Shown here: in pieces, positions 61,250-64,000 of the stretch
Numbering within the stretch: the stretch's first letter is position 1
Layout of the letters: the number at the start of each line of letters is the position of its first letter
Source of the DNA: an uncultured Bacteroidales bacterium
GTDB lineage: Bacteria; Bacteroidota; Bacteroidia; Bacteroidales; UBA932
Length of the DNA stretch: 64,000 nt
Reading direction: 5' to 3'
Assembly (NCBI GenBank): GCA_947302175.1
Contig: CAMYVB010000006.1
Span: forward strand, 16,699 to 80,698
The notes under the pieces: model-generated
Databases searched by the model: none
What the model saw: only the letters and a program-made list of their open reading frames with translations
Told to the model about the DNA's origin: nothing
Translations under genes and position numbers: made by a program

Positions 61250-63493
61250 TCAAGCCTTGTTTTCCTCAAGGCGCTTTTTTAGTTGTTCGGCAAAAGGAGC
61301 GAGTCGAGTAAGTCGATACTCTGGGGTGTACTTTTGCCTGTAGAAGAAGTCTTTCAGGTTTCTCGTAAGCCAAGTATCGATGTCTTCCAAAGGAGAGACG
61401 TCAAGAAAAGCAGCATCTTTCTCAACCGGAATGCCGTACTTGGCCGCAGCGTGTACAAACTGAACTCGCCACTCATACTCTGACTTCTCATATTTTAAAT
61501 GGCCATACCCCCGTTCAATCATTTCGAAATAAAGGCGAGCCTGGTTGTCCATCGTATTCTTCTTGTACCTACCTTCCTGTTTAATCCAGAAACGGCGTAA
61601 GTAGCTTTCCTCCTCTGTATATCCATTAGTGAATGGATAGCGGTGTTCAGATTCAACGAATCGACGGAAACGCGGGAAATATATGCTATTGGCAATTGCA
61701 GTTCTGAAATCACTTTCAAATGGGAAATAATCCAACGGATAGGTCCTATTTGCATAACCAAAGTACCGTTCTCCTTCCTTGTAATAGAAGATGAAGGTTT
61801 TACTCGGGTCAAGACAGATGTTGGAAACGATATTCTGTTCATTTGTGCCCGGACGAAACTGCAGGACATATTCGGTAATAGCCGCTGTGGATGCTATGCC
61901 TTCGGGAGATGAATCAATAAACTCCTGAACAAATGAGCGAATTGTGCCGCCTCTCAACTCCGAGTGATGCCATTCAGCAAGTGCGTAGGTGCTTGAACGC
62001 CCTACTGGAACAATATTCTTATTCCCGTTGATAGCACCTCGTAAACTGTTTTCATTTGCCTCGCGCTCTGGGTATTCGTACATATACTCTTCGGTCAACT
62101 CGGTCAGTGTCATTGGATGGCCGGTGGCACGAAGGATCTCTTCCAGAATGAACTGGTTGGTTTTATATGCATTTGCCGGAAGAATCACATTGCCCAGGTC
62201 TACTTCAACAGGGAAGTGGAGGTAGAGTATCGAGCGGCAGGTGGTTTCAATCTCTGGCAGTTCATCTTCGCAGTACTGGACTTTAAGATGAGCGTTAATG
62301 AGGCTTTTCAGGTTGACCTTTTCTTCGCCCATACGCCTTTCTTGCATCCTGCTTTCTAAGTCTTCGATGAATGCTTCAAAATCAAACAAGCGAGTGAGTG
62401 TGGAAGGGACGATGCAGAGGTATTGGTCGGTGTCGAAATAACCTCCGATGCTCTTGACTGGATCGCCAATCAAAGTAAGGTCATCGAAAACGCTACCAAG
62501 CACCCAAGTGATGAAGTTGAGGCTGAAATCCGTGCCTTCGGCGGCATTGATGTCATCCTCATAATGAGTCATTAGGTAGCGGTATGGATTCTCGGTAATG
62601 AACCCAAGATTGTAGTATGTCTTGAAGTAATCGGGAAGCTTTCCGATCAGTTTGTTGCGTTTCTGGCGAACCCTTTCCGGGGACAGCTTCAGAACCTCGG
62701 CGACTTCGTCACGCTCTGGCAGTTCCTGGCCCTGGTGGATGTAGAGGCATCCGTCGATGAGTGCCTTCTTTTCCTCTGGCTGGTTGTCCAGGAACATCTG
62801 AATGGCCGCAAACATAGGGAAGTACCCAAGTGCTTCTTCCTTCTCGCGAAGAAGTTCCATCGCCTCGTCCGGAAGACCCAATGCAGTTGGAGAAGCAATC
62901 AAATGGTGCTTTACACGCGAAGATACAGATTCTTCGTCGGGGAACTGTTCAAGAAACAGCCTAGCACGAACAAAAAAGTCCTTAATTTCCGGAGTGGACT
63001 TCCGACCTATTGTTGGGATTGATTTGATGCAATCAGGGTCGCAGATACGCTCGTAAAAAGCTGATAAGGAATTATTGCATTCCTCGAGCAACCAGTTGAT
63101 TCTGTTTTCGGACCGTGTGGAAAGGCCGTTGGTGGTAGCTAGAAAAAGCGGGAGAACGTCGTCTATATTGTCTGGCAACTTTTGAGGAATGGAAGGAGGG
63201 GCCTCGTAATTCTCCTCTTCGTTGTTAGGTTTAAGAGCAGATTGAATAGAAAAAATCTCATCTATTGTCTTGCGGCCACAGTTTCGTAATTCTGCTATTT
63301 CTTTGCGAGACATTCTGATGAATGCATCCAAATATGCAGATTGGTTCTCGTATCTTCCCTTCAATGCAGCGAGAACATTATTTGTGCGCTTGGAATAGAG
63401 AGGAAGGAGGTCCTCATATTTGCTCGACAGCGCCTCGAAATCATCGAGGTGTAACAAGGACAAGCCATTCGAGGCGCTGTATTTGTCGAGCAT
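61250..63493 (-). CDS. Modular DNA-binding protein: RpoA-CTD-like HhH, sigma-like HTH and winged helices
   Basis: The 747-residue protein is the first gene of the BREX operon. Two helix-hairpin-helix modules resemble the C-terminal domain of RNA polymerase alpha: ELRNCGRKTIDEI (about residues 68-80) and IPTIGRKSTPEI (about 159-170). Next is a sigma-region-4-like HTH, LPERDEVAEVLKLSPERVRQ (about 256-275). Residues about 447-510 form a winged-helix of HARE-HTH style (LREAI-type helix, then VGRSSTYALAEW). A second wHTH-like stretch follows to about 580, and the C-terminal 160 residues are helical. No catalytic motif was found. It may be the DNA-recognition subunit or the operon's regulator. The stop is 19 bases from brxP. 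Confidence 0.72.
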   Translation of the reverse strand: MLDKYSASNGLSLLHLDDFEALSSKYEDLLPLYSKRTNNVLAALKGRYENQSAYLDAFIRMSRKEIAELRNCGRKTIDEIFSIQSALKPNNEEENYEAPPSIPQKLPDNIDDVLPLFLATTNGLSTRSENRINWLLEECNNSLSAFYERICDPDCIKSIPTIGRKSTPEIKDFFVRARLFLEQFPDEESVSSRVKHHLIASPTALGLPDEAMELLREKEEALGYFPMFAAIQMFLDNQPEEKKALIDGCLYIHQGQELPERDEVAEVLKLSPERVRQKRNKLIGKLPDYFKTYYNLGFITENPYRYLMTHYEDDINAAEGTDFSLNFITWVLGSVFDDLTLIGDPVKSIGGYFDTDQYLCIVPSTLTRLFDFEAFIEDLESRMQERRMGEEKVNLKSLINAHLKVQYCEDELPEIETTCRSILYLHFPVEVDLGNVILPANAYKTNQFILEEILRATGHPMTLTELTEEYMYEYPEREANENSLRGAINGNKNIVPVGRSSTYALAEWHHSELRGGTIRSFVQEFIDSSPEGIASTAAITEYVLQFRPGTNEQNIVSNICLDPSKTFIFYYKEGERYFGYANRTYPLDYFPFESDFRTAIANSIYFPRFRRFVESEHRYPFTNGYTEEESYLRRFWIKQEGRYKKNTMDNQARLYFEMIERGYGHLKYEKSEYEWRVQFVHAAAKYGIPVEKDAAFLDVSPLEDIDTWLTRNLKDFFYRQKYTPEYRLTRLAPFAEQLKKRLEENKA

Positions 63494-63505
63494 AATAATC
63501 CCAAT

Positions 63506-63540
63506 TTACATTAAAATGTAAAGATACTCATTATATTGAG
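63506..63540 (-). promoter_or_regulatory. Promoter and twin palindromes of the BREX operon
   Basis: On the minus strand TATCTTTA (63526-63519) fits the -7 box, 25 bases before the ATG at 63493. A perfect 7-bp inverted repeat TTACATT-TT-AATGTAA (63506-63521) overlaps its downstream edge and the expected start site. An imperfect palindrome CTCATTATATTGAG (63527-63540) fills the spacer to the -33 region. Both are well placed for repressor binding. The interval 63494-63593 holds no gene. Confidence 0.55.
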
Positions 63541-63593
63541 ACAATCTTCCAAAAATGACATGAAATGAATCTCTATCTCTTTGTAAGTATTAT

Positions 63594-63983
63594 CTATCTT
63601 CTTCTCCCCCACCTTATCACCGGCGTAGTAACCATCTCCCGCGCTTTGCGGAAGCAGCGGCGGGCCCAGAGGATGTCATCCTCGTTCTTGTCGCGACCCC
63701 AGTTTTGGTCGGGGGCGGATCCGCCGCCTCCGCAGTTTTGTGCGAAGGTGGTGGCGGCATCGACGTAACCGGCGAAGAGAAGAAAGGCGGTCCGAAAGAT
63801 TTGGCTGGTCTCCTCTCGCGAATAGGATTGCTCTGTCAATCTGCTCTCTTCATTGAAGACCCGAGCAACTCTTCCGGGAACCATCTTCTCATAGCGTTTC
63901 CCATCCACAGTGAAACCCCAGGGGAAAAGGTAGTTCTTCCCTTCTTCGGATAGCGCAAATGCGACGCGCTCCGATGGAGTCAT
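63594..63983 (-). CDS. Small glycine-linker protein, possibly mobile-element associated
   Basis: The 129-residue protein begins TPSERVAFALSEEGKNYLFP and has a helical core FRTAFLLFAGYVDAATTFAQ. It then has a glycine linker CGGGGSAPDQNWGRDKNEDD and a conserved-looking WARRCFRKAREMV before a basic end. I recall similar tails (GGGG...WGRDxxEDD..WARRC) in small proteins of Bacteroidales mobilizable elements, near relaxase genes, but cannot verify this. It is upstream of the BREX promoter on the same strand, 100 bases away. The window ends before its own promoter can be judged. Confidence 0.55.
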   Translation of the reverse strand: MTPSERVAFALSEEGKNYLFPWGFTVDGKRYEKMVPGRVARVFNEESRLTEQSYSREETSQIFRTAFLLFAGYVDAATTFAQNCGGGGSAPDQNWGRDKNEDDILWARRCFRKAREMVTTPVIRWGRRR

Positions 63984-64000
63984 CTGTCCGTATCTGTTCT

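Noticed and set aside
50995..63493. Type 1 or 2 BREX/Pgl assignment
   Set aside because: No PglX-type adenine methylase, BrxA, BrxB or PglW kinase is present; the PAPS-reductase gene points to type 4.
49117..64000. CRISPR array or cas genes in the defence island
   Set aside because: No regularly spaced direct repeats and no Cas motifs were seen.

Overview
The window looks like the chromosome of a gut-type Bacteroidales bacterium. The evidence is: SusC/SusD and DUF4249/TonB-receptor pairs; BACON-domain lipoproteins; meso-diaminopimelate dehydrogenase; DUF3109 and DUF5009 proteins; an Asp-type MurA; and promoters of the Bacteroidetes type (TTTG, about 20 bases, TAnnTTTG) with little sign of Shine-Dalgarno sites. 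The core (1-49,100) is GC-rich by eye. From about 49,160 to the right end the DNA is visibly more AT-rich, has different codon use, and is an accessory island.

Core layout. 1-5,554: start of an sdhC-like gene, then pyrH-frr, lpxK, a tRNA-dihydrouridine synthase and an aminopeptidase P. 5,551-13,720: hemW, membrane and coiled-coil proteins, tRNA-Val(GAC), a DUF5009 acyltransferase, an alpha/beta hydrolase, DUF3109 and a degenerate M16 protein. 13,723-16,548: TPR protein and U32 'peptidase'. 16,555-25,687 (minus strand): a tight run with a PlsC-like acyltransferase, an acyl-CoA synthetase, murB, murA, ddh, a TonB receptor and a DUF4249 lipoprotein. 25,842-36,066: an outer-membrane uptake locus with a surface calcineurin-like phosphoesterase, SusC, SusD and a BACON lipoprotein with a triplicated module. 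36,149-43,959: a surface-polysaccharide cluster of glycosyltransferases and a Wzx-type flippase. 44,026-48,708: a fucose-isomerase-fold protein, an OM beta-barrel, a serine hydrolase and a sodium:solute symporter.

Two things stand out. First, tRNA-Leu(UAA) at 48,802-49,116 is split by a 230-nt group I intron between U34 and A35, the same position and nearly the same core motifs as the cyanobacterial/plastid trnL intron. Second, the island directly downstream of that tRNA carries a minus-strand operon (63,493 to about 50,364) that matches type 4 BREX: brxP (PAPS-reductase/ferredoxin), brxC, pglZ and a short brxL. It has two extra members: a 154-aa protein resembling a stand-alone DNA sulfur-binding domain (SBD), wedged between brxP and brxC, and a 747-aa leading protein built from RpoA-CTD-like helix-hairpin-helix modules and winged helices. 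A sulfur-activating enzyme next to a putative sulfur reader suggests a phosphorothioate-based BREX system in which one subunit may recognise the mark. The island's promoter-distal end holds two unrecognised genes and a broken HTH regulator.

All assignments come from reading motifs by eye. No database search or folding program was run.
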